A stretch of DNA of 64,000 nt from Maniola hyperantus (lineage: Eukaryota; Arthropoda; Insecta; Lepidoptera; Nymphalidae). The notes beneath the pieces were generated by a model. The model was not told the DNA's origin, ran no database searches, and worked only from the letters and a program-made list of their open reading frames with translations. The DNA lies in the NCBI RefSeq assembly GCF_902806685.2, contig NC_048542.1:11206533-11270532 (forward strand), read 5' to 3'. The translations under genes were made by a program, and so were the position numbers. Positions 36,101 to 43,430 of the stretch are shown piece after piece (positions within the stretch are counted from its first letter, which is position 1; each line of letters opens with the position of its first letter).

Positions 36101-39100
36101 AAAGTAACAAGTAGTTTTTACTCACCTTTCCCTGTCCCTTTACTTTTTTTACTTTTTCCTTTCTCTCTTCTAAAAGAAGATAAAAGACTTAACAGTTTGC
36201 TACGGCATTGTTCATAATCGCTTCCCATTATAGCACCTATTTCTTTCCACGCATCATTTTTTAGATTTTTTCTATAGTAATATTGATCTTTGGGATCCCA
36301 CAAAACTGGAAATCTTTTATATGTTTCAATTAAGCGTAAACAATTATCCTCCGTCCACTCCATGACAACACGTACTTAGCCTCCAGTAATCAGAAACGAA
36401 CTGAGCGGAGGGGTGCGGGCCGCGGGGCTTGAGGCGCGGGCGGAAGGAAGACGCGAGCCGCTAGCGCGCCGCCCGCTCGCTGATCGCGTACGGCGCATAG
36501 GTTGCGCGCGAACTGCGCGCGGGCGGCGCAGGAGCGGCTCACGAACAAAAATGCACGCGCGCAGCTCGCGGGCAGCTCGCAAACGGCTCGCGAGCTGCAC
36601 ATTCGCGGCACATTCGCCAGATGTGGACGCACCCTTAATATTATCACGAACTGATTTTACTATACCCACTATAATTATTATGAATTATATAATTTTTGTT
36701 GAAGCACTAACAAAAATTAAAACGATATGTATATTTATACCTAACGAAAAAATGCGTGCGAAATGTTTAATTGTTTATCTTTGTACAAATACGAAAATAT
36801 TTTTGAATGACGCTTTACTTTAAATCGTTTTTAAATTGCATACATTTTCTTTAAATAGGTCAGGTAAGTAACCTGCATTAATATGAATTTTGTTTTCGAT
36901 TTTTAACATTAGTTATTGATTGTGCCAGTCACGTAACTTACCACTTGCTCACTTATTTGAACCATAATGTCTCCGGTTCTATACATTTACTATGCAAAAC
37001 ATGATTGAAAGCAATGAACGCCCAAAAATATTAAGCTTTATCTATTCGCCAAATCACAAAGTAGACCTACGTAAACGCACATATTCGTTTAATCTGTCCT
37101 CCGCATAATATAATTGTCAAATGGCAGTAAAATCCAGCGTAAACAATTTTGATTAAAATTCCTAGTGCGTGCTCCTAGACAATGGATTCATTCATGAAAT
37201 CTTAGAACTGTTACAAGAATGCTAAGTTCTGTTACTTAAGTGTTCAATAATACACCTAGGCGCCAATTTTAGTTGTGTCAGAATAATCACATTTTTGCTA
37301 TAAATCGTTACAGTACAGTCAAATTTTTACATAATAATAAACAAATCGTCTAAGTAATTTCTCTAGCGCCTTAGGGCGTCTAGCTAGTTTACTCAAGCTA
37401 TCTTTTATACTTTGTCAATTCATCAAGTTTTTCAAACAGAATTATGGTGATTTTCTGTTTCTAAGATTTCTCATAGTCTGGATACAGCATAATGATAATT
37501 TAAACTAGTTATTCATCTCTGCAGTAACCAGATATTTAGAATTTAGATAACGAATAAAACTGCAATGATGTCATATCTATAATAATTTATACATAAAATA
37601 ATTTGATTCTGAAATCTGAAAACTCGAGCTTACTTTCAGCAGATCCAAATCATTATCTCTCTAAAATATAAATGGTGATCTATCTTGACCACTGCAAATT
37701 GCAACTGCAGAGTGCTAATTTCATAATGTTGCATTTAGCTTTAGTTTCCTTTGCATCTAACGAACAATAACAACATAAGTGACGGTATGAATGAAAGGTG
37801 TAACATTCAACGAGCGTGCAAGTTACTGACCTATGACGCATCTTCCTTGCACTGTTAGACTCAATGGCGTGCGTGCGTGAATGGAGAGATGCGATAAATC
37901 TACACTAACGCGGCAAATTACTAATGCTAATATTATAAATGCGAACGTGTTTGGTTTTTGTTTTTTAGTTTGTCCTTCAATCACGTCACAAGGAGTAGTC
38001 GACGTGATTTTTCGCATGGATACCTACTGCCGCTAAATAGATTGAATATGTATGTATAGTACGCGACAGATGAGATCGAGATGGCAATCGGCGTATGAGG
38101 CGGGGGACGCCTCAACCACTCGCATGTCACCCGCACCGGGTTAGCACGGGGGCTGTGCGGGTGTGCGGGGCGTTTCCTTCCCAATTGCCATCTCGACCTG
38201 TCGCGGACTAAAGTTAAGGACCAGGGAGAATGATAGACTACTTTATGTATTATCCAAATGTAAAAACAAAGAGTTCTCCCAGGTTTTAAAAAACTTAGAC
38301 CGCAGCGTTGAAGATTCAGGAGGCGCAAGACCGTGGCGAGTGGAAGTCCCTACAAGAGTGGCATCTATCTGTTGATAACGACATTTTGCACCCACCTCCT
38401 TGGTCCAAGGGCCTTTGACTAGATCAGGGTTGACGACCTTCGTCCACCGCTGCTGGCACTGGACGTCGGACCGGTCGGAGAACTGCGCCGATATCATCTC
38501 CCAGTTCTCATTGTATATCCTTACGTAATTCTTGAGTCTTTTGTCCTGAAACAGAATACATCCTTTGTTACTCATTTGGTCCGGGGACAAATCTAGCGGA
38601 AAAAGTGTCCAGAAATGTTCTTGGGCACCATACTAACCCGGCTAGGTTAGTATGGTGCTCAAACATTTTAAGAGGAAGACTGGGCCCGGATTTCGAATCT
38701 AAACACGAATTGGTGTTAATTCTACTTGACACACTGGCAATTTCAAGTTCTTGACCCAAAAGATAATCTTAAGGCCCAAGACATGGGTCGGTTTTTCACA
38801 ATTTGTAAACTAATGCGACAAAGTAGACTTATGGCATTCAAGTGAGTTAGACGTGAGCTACTCACAAATTAGTCACTATTTTGACTAATTTCTTAAACTG
38901 GACACTTTCAAGTAAAGATTTTTATATAAACCTATGAAGATGATATTGCTAGGGGTGAAATTTGAATGTTATAATTCTGCTTTGTTGCATTAGTTTACAA
39001 ATTGTGAAAAACCAAATTAAATTTGAATTTCGAGTAGAAAAATTAATTTTTATTGTGTCTCCTCCATCATCAATTTTATTCATAGTGAAGTATACTTTAG

Positions 39101-42100
39101 ATAAAACTATACACAATATGGTCTCTATCAATGCCACGTTAACAATAGACATGTGCTTCTGATTGATAATGTTGCATTAATATACGGACACTAATAGCTA
39201 ATTTTTCAATGAAGTTTGCCTCTTCAGGTATAATGCTTGAAATTCTCTATCTACTTCCTATAAAAATATCATACGAACTTAATTTGTACTTGCTAAAATC
39301 ATCTTTTGGTAAGAAAATAATTAACTAAATATCTATGTAGGTACATTATTATACAAAAGATTCCTGTCAAAACTCTTTCAATTGATTTAATTTGGAGTTC
39401 GGATTGGATCTGTTTCGATCCTAGAATAATAGGGGGATTCCAACATCAATGGTTTCGATAATACAGTTAATCTTACCTCATCTTTCGACCACCTCCCCCT
39501 ATTGATATTCTTCCTCGTCCCAGAGCTTTTGGTTGTAATCGGTACATCTTCGTATACCGTCGAGTCCTCTGAATATTCGCTCGACTCTGACTCATAGCCG
39601 CTACGTCTGTAGACAATTAAAATTATACTTTTAGATCGAGTTACACCTTTACCCTACAGGTGTGTTACGGTCAATAGAGATATCAAATATACGGTCAATA
39701 TGGGGACATGAAAAGAGCCTCCCTGCGTGGTGCTTAGTTTTATACCGATCACAAGCACCCGGCGTCCCTGGAAGCAGTCTTTTCACCACGATGGCTACCC
39801 TTAAGACTTATCGCAGTTGCGGCTTTTTGGATCCGTGTTTGAGGTGACCGTGACTCGAGAAGAAGAAGAAGAATAGAGATATCAGTGACGTTAGAATAGG
39901 ATAACCGAAAGGGGCTGGGGACGAAACTGGTGTCCGACTACTTTAAATAACGTCGTTCTTTGAAATACAATTACTCTTCCTTTTTCTGAGACCTTGGTTA
40001 GGGGTAAAATAACTATACATTTTGAAAATTGAGACAGTGAAGAAAACAGTGTTGCTTATAATACAAGTAGCTATTAGTAATATGACTATTGCCCTATAAA
40101 GATTTAAAAGTAATGCCCTCAACCAAAAAAAATTTTTTTCACTAGGGACTTCGTAAAAGCTTGTTGAAGCACAGGTATTTACCGGCGATACTTCGTAAAT
40201 CCTGGCGCCATTCATACAATTGTAGATACAGAACAAAATTCCCAGAAGACCGGCATATCCATGTCGGCCTTTAACTTGTTTATAGTGCACATAATTTTAG
40301 TTCTTATTTACTCAAGCATAAAGACTGTAAGTGCGTGTGGACTGTAGAGACGTAGATAAGCATTCCTTTGATAGCAAGAAACGAGTTTCAGTATGTAGGA
40401 AAAATAATTCCGGTTTTAATGTCTATAACTCTCAATTCGGTCCATACTTTCGATGAGGTAAGAATGGTTTATAAATAAGATAAATTATGCACGCCGGCCG
40501 GCATCAGCTGATAGCAAACAAGTTTCTCATTCATTGCGAATACTGGGACGGGAAACGTCGGCAACATATGAATTGAGTCATCTAAGCAATTGTTGACGTT
40601 ACACTTATATAAATATGTAATTACTATCAGCAACATATGAGTTTTATTTACTTAACTAAGAGTGCATCGCTGTCTATTACATATTTTGCAAATACCCGAA
40701 TACCTACTACTTAAATATCTTCACCATTGAATAGCTTGAGTTCTATGTGAGAAATAATATAAACTTCTAAGGTTATTCTCAACCTCCCATGGCTGTTTAT
40801 CATTAGTTCATGTCAGATATTTATTTCTAAGTCTTAAAGCTTGTTCTAAAAGTAGAGGCCATGGCGATAGACTTAATATCGCTGCTTAATATTATTTAGA
40901 ATAGGTATGCTCATTGCTCGTTGGTCTGGCTACTTGCGTTACGCAAACGCCATAGACCAAAATGTGTATGAAGTAGGTAGGTATGCACCATGACAATTTC
41001 AGCTTTCTTCCACTCGTCCATATCAATCTCTGTTCAGAACTTTTGATAATATAGGTAACCCAATTTTAACTCATTGCTGTTAATAATCACATCACATTGT
41101 GTATTTTTTTAAAATCTAAATATATAAAAGGAAAAGGTGACTGACTGACTGACTGACTGATCTATCAACGCACAGCTCAAACTACTGGACGGATCAGGCT
41201 GAAATTTGGCATGCAGATAGCTATTATGACGTAGGCATCCGCTAAGAAAGGATTTTTGAAAATTTAACCCCTAAGAGGGTGAAATGGGGGTTTGAAATTT
41301 TTGTAGTCCACGCGGACGAAGTCGCGAGCATAAGCTAGCAATAAAACTTAAAGCTAGCCAGCCTTATCTGATTACTATAAACATCATGCCCGCGTAGAAT
41401 GGTGCCAAGAAAACTGGCTGCATTTCCGCGCTGGACAGCCAGACTGATCCGTTGGGCAAAAGATGAGCCAGCCCTTCTGTCACCAGATGAGGCTATTGAT
41501 TGCGGACAAGCATACTTGCACCGCTTGCCGTCATAAATTAATATCCTTTATCTTGTCTTGTGACAAAATGTGTGTACAATTTTATGTTTTTTTTTCATTA
41601 TCCGTAGTGGATGAACTAGTAGATAGTTTTTGTATTAACTCGGGATCCTTCATTCCATGAATTTATAATAATTTGGTTCTTGTTTTGAATAACCGGTTAA
41701 ACTTGTTAATGTGTTAGATAAGGATTTAAGATGAGGGCAATGAGGGCCTCAATAGAATGCCGATGTCTACTTTCCCAACCACGTTTTCCAATAGAATATG
41801 GATTTGGCTGGTCCCTTCCCTAATACGTTTTTATAATGCAAATTATTATTGATCTTGTTTTATTTAATTTTATTTCATTTCCCTTATTTATTTTCAACAA
41901 AAAAAGTTAACATTATTGGTTTCTTCGTGCTCGTAAGCGCTTGACGACTTGTCTGAGGACTTTTTCTGTGCCAATTTTTACAGATTTTTTAATTGCATGT
42001 TAGGTTTGCACTGGTCGTCAATCATGCTTAGAAAATGTTGAGGTCTAGTTTGGAGCGCGCTTGCGTATTCACTCTTGTTTTGAAGGTAATTAGGTTATAC

Positions 42101-43305
42101 CTAGGTACTTGGCAGAAAACACGGACGCCGCAAACACGGTAATATTATCAAACCGCAAGGGCATTCCCGGTTCGTATCAGAAACATTGAGCAAAAATGTT
42201 TTGTGCGAGTTGATTGGATGTCGACCACATAAGGATGCCAAAGTTCACGGTTTCACGCTCTGTGGTACAATGATGCACATATTATGTAGTAGGTATGTAC
42301 CTACTACTTCCTACACCACCGATGTCCTTGTCAATGGATTTCGTTTAACTCATGGCAGTAGCATCTTTGTGCCAAGCTTAGATATAAGCAAAATGTTTAG
42401 TATTGTTTTACTTATTACTGGTACCAAGTCCCAACCTCCATATCTATCTATTGACAGATATATAGTTATAAATTCTGGAGGTTGGTAGGTAAGTACTTCG
42501 CCGAAGTTTTTATATTCAGAATCTTTCACAGGAACCACATAGATAGATTACAGCTATAAACAAAGGGTACCATGAAATACCTACTGTATCATAAATTTCA
42601 GTGCATATGTACTCATAATATGATTAAATTTTATCACAGCCATGGAATGATGTCATTGTTAGGTAGGTATGAATATTTTCTACATTGAGGCCCGTACGCT
42701 CCCGAGTCAATAATAATCTCACAACCGGACCTCTTTTAGAACATATTTTTATTGATACCTACGTCTTTCGGTTTAATAAAAGCGTGGGATCCAAATATTT
42801 CAGTAATTGGTTAGATACGTAGCTGTTAGAACTTTGACCCTGATGACTGATCTCGTATAGCCACGGTGTCTTTGTCTTTGAAAATATCTCGCCCAATCAT
42901 GTTAATTTCGAGTTTCCAATGTGACAAGTCTTAAATCTTCATCTGTAGATAGTTAAATACAGCTACTAGATAGGTACCCCTAAAATAGAATTACTTATTC
43001 TAATTCTATAGGTTTGTAAAATCGTTTTAACTTATTACTTAATGTAGGTATTCATTACTGATTATTTAACAGAATCACTATAAATTATAATATACCTATG
43101 TAGGTACCTACCAACCGAAAGTAGATAGGTAGGTAATATGATAATTATAATTGTATAGCCAAATTCATACGAATCCAATTAGATCTGGTAGGATCTCAGA
43201 TGGTAAGTAAAGTATCTATTTACATCTTGCATTACGGATAACAATCATCAAGTTTTCATACTTTTAGATAACAATCAAAGCAATCAATACTCACTCATTT
43301 AACAT
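16213..43305 (-). CDS. Myb: Myb transcription factor (animal A-/B-Myb type, R1R2R3)
   Basis: Animal Myb binds YAACKG sites and works with the MuvB/DREAM complex to drive cell-cycle genes. Seventeen coding exons with GT/AG borders join in phase to about 819 residues: 43295-43305, 39477-39606, 38396-38545, 29659-29756, 28959-29093, 27961-28081, 26598-26806, 25894-25985, 25326-25480, 24642-24788, 24289-24374, 23621-23813, 22778-22960, 21735-22127, 16736-16849, 16408-16521 and 16213-16341. The Myb repeats show all nine tryptophans: W43/62/81 (R1), W94/114/133 (R2), W146/165/184 (R3). R2 keeps its conserved cysteine (C129). R3 contains PGRTDNAIKNHWNSTMRRK. The C-terminal part has TPTPFK followed by EIGKKSGLKYEP, and ends with a GKTQDQL motif as in vertebrate Myb. 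Exon 1, the donor of exon 15 and the choice of C terminus are the least certain parts. Confidence 0.9.
16408..16521 (-). CDS. Myb: Myb exon 16
   Basis: Acceptor CCTACAG, donor CAA/GTAAAA, 38 codons in phase 0 at both ends. It includes FRVTSIPEMNRVGLKSQ, placed like the hydrophobic IP-containing segment before the GKTxDQL motif in vertebrate A-Myb. Function of the segment is inferred. Confidence 0.65.
16736..16849 (-). CDS. Myb: Myb exon 15
   Basis: After the acceptor CCAATAG it reads VSRVTGEPLVLKKSAVRS and then IKFDEEPSDELKEERP in phase 0. KKSxxRSIKFD resembles the KKVRKSL region of vertebrate Myb. The donor is either the weak GTTTGT after 16736 or GTAAAA after 16715, which would add seven residues; both keep phase 0. 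Confidence 0.65.
16924..17150. mobile_element. hAT-like MITE in Myb intron 14
   Basis: About 227 bp with near-perfect 22-bp terminal inverted repeats CA(C/G)TGAACGACAAAACATAG. The flanks ATATTACC and ATATATTC could be a decayed 8-bp target duplication, as for hAT elements. It is GC-richer than the intron and has no coding capacity. Confidence 0.6.
17262..17400. mobile_element. Palindromic MITE family F, copy 2
   Basis: A diverged copy: CTCACTCGCCATTTTAACTT and its near complement at the ends, with TGTCAACTGTCAT inner arms. Confidence 0.6.
19055..19273 (+). mobile_element. Helitron-like Lep1-type element
   Basis: It runs from AAAAGGTGACTGACTGACTG to GTCGCGAGCATAACCTAGT and lies in Myb intron 14, antisense to the gene. 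Confidence 0.7.
20371..20527. mobile_element. Palindromic MITE family F, copy 3
   Basis: Ends AATGACTCCTCACGCGCTAT and the complement; close to the copy at 14648-14812. Confidence 0.7.
21427..21432 (-). terminator. Myb: Candidate polyadenylation signal for a short Myb form
   Basis: AATAAA on the minus strand, 30 bases past the stop at 21462. It would allow a transcript ending here instead of splicing to exons 15-17. Confidence 0.35.
21462..21734 (-). CDS. Myb: Alternative Myb C-terminal extension (retained exon 14 tail)
   Basis: If the GTAAGT donor at 21734-21729 is skipped, the frame stays open for 90 more residues and stops at 21462. The tail begins with an asparagine/serine/threonine-rich run (SNISNNVTNASNVTNNGS) and continues with a more ordinary protein-like segment (KEVLANALADHIYKV, KENQWWQIEKETDELYNDYY). 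The product would be about 791 residues and lack the GKTxDQL C terminus. I do not recognise the tail; it could be a real isoform or a chance open frame. Confidence 0.45.
   Translation of the reverse strand, partial: VSNISNNVTNASNVTNNGSSLIAPKEVLANALADHIYKVTNQKPSTSRIDEILTNKVLKTNEVEKENQWWQIEKETDELYNDYYMFTNNM
21735..22127 (-). CDS. Myb: Myb exon 14
   Basis: Acceptor TTTCAG, donor AGC/GTAAGT, 131 codons in phase 0. It begins SKTLAGDNSVLFSPP and is rich in acidic, serine and asparagine residues, including PMNMEEMDIENV. It has no recognisable fold and is probably a disordered part of the regulatory region. Confidence 0.8.
22203..22290 (-). pseudogene. Decayed copy of part of Myb exon 13
   Basis: About 85 bp match the inside of exon 13 closely: the copy reads KENMPSQKNARKALAQSWGN where the exon has KENMPSHKKARKALAQSWGN. 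The match starts and ends within the exon, with no splice sites, and runs into a stop (TAA) soon after. It lies about 575 bp downstream of the real exon, in the next intron. Confidence 0.8.
22312..22552. repeat. Inverted-end repeat family N, copy 1
   Basis: About 240 bp with inverted ends built on TTTAGAGTATTCGCATCCTC and its complement, with TATAAATTTGTAG...GTGCACTAAAATT inside. A second copy lies in another Myb intron at 26326-26573. Confidence 0.6.
22601..22772 (+). mobile_element. tRNA-derived SINE with poly(A) tail
   Basis: The 5' part looks like a tRNA: A box TAGCTCAACAGG, an anticodon-like CTGAAAA loop and B box GGTTCAAACC. The body includes ATTGTCGTACCTACTCCTAG and it ends in a 14-A run. 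The A tail stops about six bases from the 5' splice site of Myb exon 13. It is a SINE rather than a tRNA gene because the ends do not pair and it continues about 100 bp past the B box. Confidence 0.7.
22778..22960 (-). CDS. Myb: Myb exon 13
   Basis: Acceptor TTTTTACAG, donor CCG/GTAAGT, 61 codons. It encodes a basic KENMPSHKKARKALAQSWG segment, then a histidine/serine run (PHSHSHAQSQ). KENMPSHKKARKA resembles a nuclear localisation signal. Confidence 0.85.
23180..23345 (-). pseudogene. Decayed copy of part of Myb exon 12
   Basis: The 3' half of exon 12 is repeated about 440 bp downstream. The copy reads VQLNHSILSSTVEQENNV where the exon has VQLNDSMLSSTAEQEVNV, and an IIKRDENSTST part matches MIQREENSDST. 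The two halves are split by an AT-rich TTATTATTA microsatellite at about 23243-23281. No usable reading frame remains across it. Confidence 0.75.
23621..23813 (-). CDS. Myb: Myb exon 12, conserved TPTPFK region
   Basis: It encodes TPTPFKMAMAEIGKKSGL then KYEPSSPGLLVEDITEMI. The TPxPFK motif, followed by KK and a leucine-rich acidic EDI segment, is characteristic of the C-terminal regulatory region of B-Myb and A-Myb. Acceptor TTTCAG, donor CAG/GTATTT. Confidence 0.9.
23860..24090. repeat. Interspersed repeat family M, copy 1
   Basis: It contains GGAATGGTGCCAAGAATACT and CCGCGCTGGACAGCCAGGCT, which recur at 41345-41515 in another Myb intron. No protein or terminal repeat is recognisable. Confidence 0.55.
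24130..24153. repeat. (GA)n microsatellite
   Basis: Twelve GA units directly after family M, followed by an A run. Confidence 0.85.
24289..24374 (-). CDS. Myb: Myb exon 11
   Basis: It reads DLGTSPLLHTPTPVNITPEG and ends in a split lysine codon. The SP and TP pairs are possible cyclin-dependent kinase sites, as known for B-Myb. Confidence 0.85.
24430..25190 (-). repeat. Two CTAG-ended repeats in Myb introns 9 and 10, around exon 10
   Basis: At 24430-24612 and 24864-25190 there are minus-strand copies starting CTAGCTTATGCTCGCGACTT and CTAGCGACCCGCCCCGGCTT. Both are common lepidopteran repeat starts. The second ends near a (CATA)n run at 25131-25149. Exon 10 lies between them. Confidence 0.55.
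24642..24788 (-). CDS. Myb: Myb exon 10
   Basis: 49 codons, phase 0 at both ends, with VWEKSMSKVLDGATPIKALP and FSPSQFLNSP. The FSPSQFLNSP motif matches the conserved FSPSQFL segment of vertebrate B-Myb and A-Myb. Confidence 0.9.
25326..25480 (-). CDS. Myb: Myb exon 9
   Basis: It contains SPPPILRRGKVRRQAAL, matching the conserved PPILRR-type segment just before the FSPSQFL motif in vertebrate Myb proteins. Acceptor TTCCAG, donor CAC/GTGAGT. Confidence 0.88.
25543..25828. mobile_element. Inverted pair of SINE 3' halves
   Basis: The left half is the complement of ...CACCAGGTGAGATTGCAGTC and the right half carries the same tail in plus orientation, both ending in ATCTGAATAA. They meet head to head near 25700, giving an imperfect palindrome of about 285 bp. 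The halves match the 3' body of the tRNA-derived SINE at 46567-46908. It lies between Myb exons 8 and 9. Confidence 0.65.
25894..25985 (-). CDS. Myb: Myb exon 8
   Basis: 31 residues including FVNIEHLPDDSTIKNYLNQA, with split codons at both ends that match exons 7 and 9. No named motif. Confidence 0.85.
26326..26573. repeat. Inverted-end repeat family N, copy 2
   Basis: Ends CTAAATTTAGAGTATCTGCC and a near complement at the other border; same internal TACAAATTTATACA segment as copy 1. Confidence 0.6.
26598..26806 (-). CDS. Myb: Myb exon 7
   Basis: 69 codons with SSQTWTDTFNESTQSNSSST, then QLLKDQLNNLQQQPIRNK and ending VAADTVEIVETPFK across the intron. It is the linker between the DNA-binding domain and the conserved C-terminal motifs, rich in serine and glutamine. 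Confidence 0.88.
27195..27590. repeat. GTGGGGTGG minisatellite
   Basis: Imperfect tandem repeats of a roughly 25-30 bp GT-rich unit with GTGGGGTGGCGTGACATGTA-like sequence. The minus-strand frames here give long histidine/proline/threonine-rich open frames that are by-products of the repeat. Confidence 0.8.
27541..28074. repeat. Tandem duplication of about 270 bp holding Myb exon 6
   Basis: Units at about 27541-27801 and 27812-28074 match through most of their length, from GTGGGGTGG minisatellite sequence through the intron stretch (TGTTTTATTATAA) into the exon. The break points fall in or next to the minisatellite. Confidence 0.85.
27691..27802 (-). pseudogene. Decayed second copy of Myb exon 6
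   Basis: About 112 of 121 exon bases are present and keep the GAG CAA/GTAAGC donor. The acceptor end is missing and the asparagine codon of the KNHW motif is a TAA stop. Other changes are scattered (MRQKYKLDLLDS against MRRKYEPDLLDS). It is not usable as an exon. Confidence 0.85.
27961..28081 (-). CDS. Myb: Myb exon 6, end of R3
   Basis: It encodes the R3 recognition helix TDNAIKNHWNSTMRRK, nearly identical to vertebrate Myb, then a basic SRAKRPEQ linker. Acceptor ATTCCAG, donor CAA/GTAAGC. Confidence 0.95.
28656..28866 (-). mobile_element. Helitron-like Lep1-type element in Myb intron 5
   Basis: Starts ACTAGCGGACTTCGTCCGCG and ends in AGTCAGTCAGTCAGA, close to exon 5. Confidence 0.65.
28959..29093 (-). 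CDS. Myb: Myb exon 5, end of R2 and most of R3
   Basis: It encodes RERWHNHLNPSIKKTAWTDQ followed by EDRIIYQAHKQLGNQWARIA, closely matching vertebrate Myb R2-R3. Both borders split an arginine codon. Confidence 0.95.
29170..29515. repeat. Family B repeat followed by a deleted Lep1-type element
   Basis: 29170-29342 is a plus-strand family B copy (ATTATAAATGCAAGTGTGTC to CACGCGG). 29388-29515 is a minus-strand CTAG element with an internal deletion of about 80 bp and a short GTCA run. Confidence 0.55.
29659..29756 (-). CDS. Myb: Myb exon 4, core of R2
   Basis: It encodes EDEKVTELVTKYGPKKWTLI, then ARHLKGRIGKQC. It includes the conserved R2 cysteine known to be redox sensitive in c-Myb. Confidence 0.95.
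29950..30336 (-). repeat. Family C repeat, minus-strand copy
   Basis: It ends with the complement of TAGGGTTCCGTACCTC and contains the complement of GGTACTTCCCGTTGACC; its far end is degraded. Confidence 0.55.
30648..30862. mobile_element. Palindromic MITE family H, copy 1
   Basis: Ends TGCGTGCCAGACCTTCGTTA and its near complement; inner sequence has ATTTTATAAAAGC and an inverted CTTTTATAAAAC. The second copy lies at 44886-45174. Confidence 0.65.
31048..32135 (-). repeat. LINE 3'-end fragments and a family B repeat
   Basis: 31048-31165 and 31965-32130 are minus-strand fragments of the reverse-transcriptase 3' end seen at 8690-9075 (complement of GCGCAAGACCGTAGCGTGTG and CCAGCAGTGGATGTCTATCG), each starting at an ATC/GTC microsatellite. 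Between them, 31760-31946 is a plus-strand family B copy ending GACGAAGTCGCAGGCATCG. Confidence 0.6.
32376..32540. mobile_element. Palindromic MITE family D, copy 4
   Basis: Inverted inner arms AGAGCATTGTCTCTGTC and GACAGAGACAACGCTCT flank a short centre; the outer ends are degraded. Confidence 0.65.
33056..33510 (+). repeat. Family C repeat, copy 2
   Basis: Same start, (GTCT)n tract and CTCGCACTTGGCCGG end as the copy at 13404-13845, with about 10 percent visible differences. Confidence 0.65.
34155..35932 (+). pseudogene. Harbinger DDE transposase, one frameshift
   Basis: Exon 1 (34155-34580, donor CGT/GTGAGT) encodes a basic start and a helix-turn-helix region (LRFLATGDSYTSLQYLFRIS). Exon 2 starts at 35161 after TTATTCAG in phase 0. 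The catalytic triad is visible: D in CIGAIDGKH, D in ADVGCQGRISDGG, and E in RRIVESAFG. The frame breaks at about 35473: the first frame ends in TAG and the homologous reading resumes at 35474 in another frame (RTKAIPYFFVADSAFALD) to a stop at 35932. One extra base or two lost bases explain this. Total length would be about 398 residues, usual for the family. The frameshift may be an allele-specific or sequencing error. Confidence 0.85.
34663..36363 (-). CDS. MADF-domain protein of the Harbinger element
   Basis: Three exons (36126-36363, 35946-36037, 34663-35121) with GT/AG borders join in phase to 262 residues, with no stop or frameshift. Residues 1-70 form a MADF (Myb/SANT-like) DNA-binding domain: MEWTEDNCLRLIETYKRFPV, then LWDPKDQYYY and AWKEIGAIM. 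A lysine-rich stretch follows, then an acidic tail with PPPPKKKKS, probably a nuclear signal. In PIF/Harbinger elements such a partner carries the transposase into the nucleus and to the ends. Exon 3 lies inside the transposase intron on the opposite strand. Confidence 0.85.
36635..38395. other. Remainder of Myb intron 3
   Basis: Mostly unique AT-rich DNA. It contains a truncated family B start (about 37918-38000), a family E palindromic MITE (38058-38212) and a short plus-strand LINE 3' fragment (38300-38372, GCGCAAGACCGTGGCGAGTG). No exon is seen in 36640-37900. Confidence 0.5.
38396..38545 (-). CDS. Myb: Myb exon 3, most of R1 and start of R2
   Basis: 50 codons, phase 0: DKRLKNYVRIYNENWEMISA, SDRSDVQCQQRWTKVVNPDL and VKGPWTKE. 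VQCQQRW-x-K-VxNPxLVKGPWTKEED is a hallmark of the R1/R2 boundary. Confidence 0.95.
39477..39606 (-). CDS. Myb: Myb exon 2, acidic N terminus and start of R1
   Basis: It reads RSGYESESSEYSEDSTVYED and ends GRWSKDE, the first tryptophan of R1. The first base completes a split codon with exon 1. Acceptor TTGTCTACAG, donor GAG/GTAAGA. Confidence 0.9.
39607..43294. other. Myb intron 1
   Basis: It contains a Helitron-like Lep1-type element (41118-41339), directly followed by family M copy 2 (41345-41515). The rest (39900-41100, 41700-43280) is unique AT-rich DNA, and its open frames show no domain. Confidence 0.5.
41118..41515 (+). mobile_element. Lep1-type element joined to family M repeat
   Basis: 41118-41339 runs from ATATATAAAAGGAAAAGGTG to CGCGAGCATAAGCTAGC. 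41345-41515 repeats the family M sequence (AATGGTGCCAAGAAAACTGG). Confidence 0.65.
43295..43305 (-). CDS. Myb: Myb exon 1 (11 coding bases), proposed start
   Basis: ATGTTAAATGA is followed by a perfect GTGAGT donor and leaves two bases that complete a codon with exon 2, giving M-L-N-E then RSGY. An E2F-type site lies about 120 bp upstream. No transcript was available, so another upstream exon could be used. Confidence 0.5.
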
Positions 43306-43420
43306 CACGCTAAAATTATCCGAAAAAGAAACGCGATGCCGATTCATCAACCGCTAATAACTCCATTATCCACTTATATGCATTTTACACTAACATCAAA
43401 ACACTCAGAAAAATATTATG

Positions 43421-43430
43421 TTCCCGCCAA
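43421..43430 (-). promoter_or_regulatory. Myb: E2F-type site in the Myb promoter
   Basis: The minus strand reads CTTGGCGGGA over about 43422-43431, the same core as the E2F element known in the mammalian B-Myb promoter. It supports cell-cycle (E2F/DP) control of this gene and the placing of the promoter here. Confidence 0.55.

Larger units (their letters stand above)
33939..36634. mobile_element. Complete PIF/Harbinger DNA transposon
   Basis: The 2696-bp element has 83-bp terminal inverted repeats (33939-34021 and 36552-36634) with one visible mismatch, and a TTA target duplication (33936-33938 and 36635-36637), the usual TWA of this superfamily. It carries the two expected genes: a DDE transposase on the plus strand and a MADF/Myb-like protein on the minus strand. 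The subterminal 100-170 bp are very GC-rich and full of GCGAGC/GCTCGC motifs, possibly binding sites for the element proteins. It lies in Myb intron 3, in an AT-rich setting. The near-identical ends suggest a recent insertion. Confidence 0.92.

Noticed and set aside
36376..36823. Arginine/alanine-rich frames on both strands
   Set aside because: They lie in the GC-rich end of the Harbinger element; the composition alone keeps all frames open.
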